From positions 111,159 to 147,026 of the forward strand of contig JAJZYM010000002.1 in assembly GCA_021798115.1 (NCBI GenBank): 35,868 nucleotides of DNA, in the 5' to 3' direction. The notes under the pieces are model-generated. The model was given only the letters and a program-made list of their open reading frames with translations, did no database searches and was not told the origin of the DNA. Made by a program: the position numbers and the translations under genes. Shown here in pieces: positions 33,879 through 35,868 of this stretch. This stretch comes from Pseudomonadota bacterium (GTDB lineage Bacteria > Pseudomonadota > Gammaproteobacteria > JAKAQQ01). The first letter of the stretch is position 1; each line of letters opens with the position of its first letter.

Positions 33879-33920
33879 TGGTCGGTCAGGCTCTGTCTGA
33901 TTAACCAGACCATCTAGAGA

Positions 33921-33957
33921 GGGGCCAACTGATGTCTCGGTTGGCCCCTTATTGATT
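33921..33957 (+). terminator. Rho-independent terminator after the TPR gene
   Basis: GGGGCCAAC (33921-33929) pairs perfectly with GTTGGCCCC (33940-33948), leaving a 10-nt loop, and is followed by TTATTGATT. It ends the TPR gene transcript about 40 bp after its stop. The following 220 bp up to the next gene are AT-rich, include TTGACG at 34028-34033, and probably hold the lipoprotein promoter, but I see no convincing -10. Confidence 0.85.
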
Positions 33958-34177
33958 CGGAGCTTCTGAGACCACAAGTGAAGGGGACCCGCACGTCCGG
34001 GGGCCATTGAGACATGTTCATATTTGTTTGACGTGTTTTTGTTTAGATCAAAAAAATCAATCAATAGGATGATGGCCGTCAACTGACAAGAGATGGGAAC
34101 AGAAGAGACAGGAAACTTATCTGGAATGGACGTATAGTGGATTTCAGCTGTATAGACACTGGTAGGGAGATTTGCCG

Positions 34178-34717
34178 ATGAGCGCAGTGCGGAGCTTCTT
34201 CCCTTTTAGATTTGGGTCCATACTCGTCTTGGCAGTGGCGCTTGTTGCATGCACCCCTTATTACCAGGTTGGCCAAGGGGGCTACTCGGTATACTCCACG
34301 CAAAACTTAGGGGGAACATATCAATACGGTGGTTTTGAGGACACGTTTGGCCCTCCATCAGGCGGTTGGATCTATGGAAGCTATGGGTACCCGAATCTTT
34401 ATCCACTGTCTCCCAACTGGTATGTGTCTCCTTATCCCTATAGCCCTTATCCTGTGTACGGGCCGCCGGTGATCGTAGGATCGCCGCCGGCACCGCCACC
34501 CCCGTCAAACGGACCTATACCACCACCTCCGCCGGGTGGTATACCGCCTCCCCCGCCTGGGGCTGGCCCTCCTCCTATGGGCCCGCCCCCAGCTCCTGCG
34601 GGCCCACCGCCTTCTCCCGCCGGACCGCCCGGTGGGGGATACTCGCCGTTAATGCCGACGATTCCCAACCCAGTGCACCCCCATCCTTGCCCCGGTGGCA
34701 AATTCGTATGCCCCTAA
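34178..34717 (+). CDS. Proline-rich lipoprotein of unknown function
   Basis: This is a 179-residue protein with a type II signal peptide: hydrophobic SILVLAVALVAC, where LVAC is a good lipobox, giving an acylated Cys near residue 25. The first part of the mature chain is Tyr/Gly-rich (YYQVGQGGYSVYS, SPYPYSPYPVYGPP). From about residue 100 it is a proline-rich low-complexity stretch (PPPPPGGIPPPPPGAGPPP and similar) that could span peptidoglycan or bind a partner. It ends HPHPCPGGKFVCP, a cysteine pair spaced six residues apart at the very C-terminus. AGGGAG is 8 nt before the ATG; a TTG two codons earlier is less well placed. No enzymatic motif is seen. It may be expressed with the next exported gene, which starts 150 bp later. 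Confidence 0.8.
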   Translation: MSAVRSFFPFRFGSILVLAVALVACTPYYQVGQGGYSVYSTQNLGGTYQYGGFEDTFGPPSGGWIYGSYGYPNLYPLSPNWYVSPYPYSPYPVYGPPVIVGSPPAPPPPSNGPIPPPPPGGIPPPPPGAGPPPMGPPPAPAGPPPSPAGPPGGGYSPLMPTIPNPVHPHPCPGGKFVCP

Positions 34718-34867
34718 TTCTGGTCTGTCAACCTTTTTGAAGTTCGTGCGTTTTAGTTGCATGCATGAATTACTGACATTGGAGATGTTGATTGATCAAA
34801 GGGAAGATGGTGAACGATTTGTGTCAAGCTGCGGCGCCTTGCGCTCCTTACTCTTGAAGGAGGATTT

Positions 34868-35824
34868 ATGAAACACAAAGTCCGATGGTACGCCAGTGTT
34901 CTTTTGATTGTTTCTCTTGCCTTGATACCTGCGCCCAAAGCGCGAGCGGGTTTTTTTATTGGTCTCAGCGGAGCTAACTTCGCCTTTTCCATCAACAGTG
35001 GTCTTGGTGTCTATCAGGCCGCGGAGTATCCTGGATTTCTCTACTGTACGAACGTCTTCTGTTACCGGTGGGCGGGCTACGGATGGTATTACGCTCCCTG
35101 GGGTGGAGGGCCTTGGATGTTCGCACCGGCTGATTTTTTACTGCCTCCTCCCCTCGTCTATGGTCCGCCGCCACCTCTGGTCGTCGTCTACAGGCCGTAT
35201 TTTGTATGGTGGCGCGGGTACATTGGTCCGTGGTACGCCATTCACCACCCATTTTGGTGGCGTCAGAATCGCGTTTACATCACGCACTACACCGTATGGC
35301 GTACCCATGTGATCCGCACGTATGGGCCGCATGTCTCTTCCGCGGTCTGGACACGGCCTAGGGTCTTGGGCATGCGTCCTCGATTCTTACCCAAGAGTCA
35401 CCCGGATATTCATTGGGCGCAGCGTCAATGGGCAAGAAAGCGACCGGTTTTTTACGGTCGAGCCCCCATTGGAACTGCTTATCGCCAGCACCCCCAGTTT
35501 GGTCGTGCACGCCCGATGCGGCAGCCCATGAGACGCTTCGGCGGGCCCGCCGGGTTACGTGGCCCTCGAGGCACGGGTTTTCCACAAGGCGGGATGGGCA
35601 ACAGGATGCATCCTGTCCCCAACAGGGGTTACGGCTATCCGCAGGGGAGGGCAGGGCAGCCATTTCGACCTGTTGGACCTGGCATTCGTGGACCGGGCAG
35701 GGTCTATGGAAGACCTACGGCTCCGGGAATGCGTCCACAGATGTATCATCCTGCTCCGCTGAGGCGTTTACCGCAGCGCGGTGGAGGTCCACGTCGTTGC
35801 CGCAATCCCAGACACTGTTTCTGA
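34868..35824 (+). CDS. Exported protein, aromatic-rich N-half and Arg/Gly/Pro-rich C-half, function unknown
   Basis: This 318-residue protein has a Sec signal peptide (KHKVRWYASVLLIVSLALIP, cut after ARA near residue 27). The mature N-half is extraordinarily rich in Trp, Tyr and Pro (WAGYGWYYAPWGGGPWMFAP; YRPYFVWWRGYIGPWYAIHH). From about residue 160 the chain becomes basic and rich in Arg, Gly, Pro and Met/Gln. Two cysteine pairs are present: C60-X4-C65 (CTNVFC) early, and CRNPRHC (CX5C) just before the final Phe. A near-perfect GAAGGAGG lies 4 nt before the ATG, predicting strong translation. I recognise no domain with confidence. It looks like a surface or matrix protein. The window ends 44 bp after the stop without a visible terminator. 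Confidence 0.8.
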   Translation: MKHKVRWYASVLLIVSLALIPAPKARAGFFIGLSGANFAFSINSGLGVYQAAEYPGFLYCTNVFCYRWAGYGWYYAPWGGGPWMFAPADFLLPPPLVYGPPPPLVVVYRPYFVWWRGYIGPWYAIHHPFWWRQNRVYITHYTVWRTHVIRTYGPHVSSAVWTRPRVLGMRPRFLPKSHPDIHWAQRQWARKRPVFYGRAPIGTAYRQHPQFGRARPMRQPMRRFGGPAGLRGPRGTGFPQGGMGNRMHPVPNRGYGYPQGRAGQPFRPVGPGIRGPGRVYGRPTAPGMRPQMYHPAPLRRLPQRGGGPRRCRNPRHCF

Positions 35825-35868
35825 GAGCCTGAAAGATTACAAAGTTTGTTCGTGGTGTGTCATGCACG

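Noticed and set aside
34447-34701. Gly/Pro-rich minus-strand frame opposite the lipoprotein
   Set aside because: It is simply the complement of the proline codon run, giving polyglycine.

Overview
The window is a dense, GC-rich bacterial chromosome segment. Protein families and gene order point to a proteobacterium, probably gamma- or Acidithiobacillia-like: ClpS/ClpA, PpsR next to a YqiB-type DUF1249 protein, a DusA-type dihydrouridine synthase, a Prc tail-specific protease and type II secretion genes. No phage, transposase, CRISPR, rRNA or tRNA was found. The organism assignment is inference from family content, not from a marker gene.

Left part (1-9.4 kb): central carbon and storage metabolism. 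A truncated glycogen-branching-enzyme-like gene (minus strand) diverges from glgC. A small outer-membrane-type protein follows, separated from glgC by two nearly identical hairpin-bearing repeats. Then come an enolase with an altered active-site loop (minus), dusA (plus), and a minus-strand group in which a DUF3311 protein and a sodium:solute symporter precede GTP-dependent PEP carboxykinase.

Middle (9.5-23.6 kb): one long minus-strand run. In transcription order it reads gspC-gspD-gspE-gspF (type II secretion), a cytosolic GH15 glucoamylase, a fused transaldolase/glucose-6-phosphate isomerase, gnd, zwf and pgl. Most junctions overlap by a few bases or are separated by under 20 bp. A good -10 box lies before the transaldolase/isomerase fusion, so the sugar genes probably have their own promoter as well as possible read-through from the secretion genes. 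Together they can take glycogen-derived glucose units through the oxidative pentose phosphate pathway, given a glucokinase elsewhere.

Right part (23.8-35.9 kb): clpS-clpA-ppsR-DUF1249 form a tight plus-strand run, followed by an unrecognised coiled-coil protein. Prc (minus) and lipA (plus) diverge. The end of the window holds three exported proteins: a TPR protein closed by a strong intrinsic terminator, a proline-rich lipoprotein, and an aromatic-then-Arg/Gly/Pro-rich protein. The last two share a cysteine pair at their extreme C-termini.

The window is mostly recognisable housekeeping material. The least explained parts are the coiled-coil protein, the two low-complexity exported proteins, the unusual enolase loop, and the coupling of secretion genes to a cytosolic glycogen/pentose-phosphate operon.
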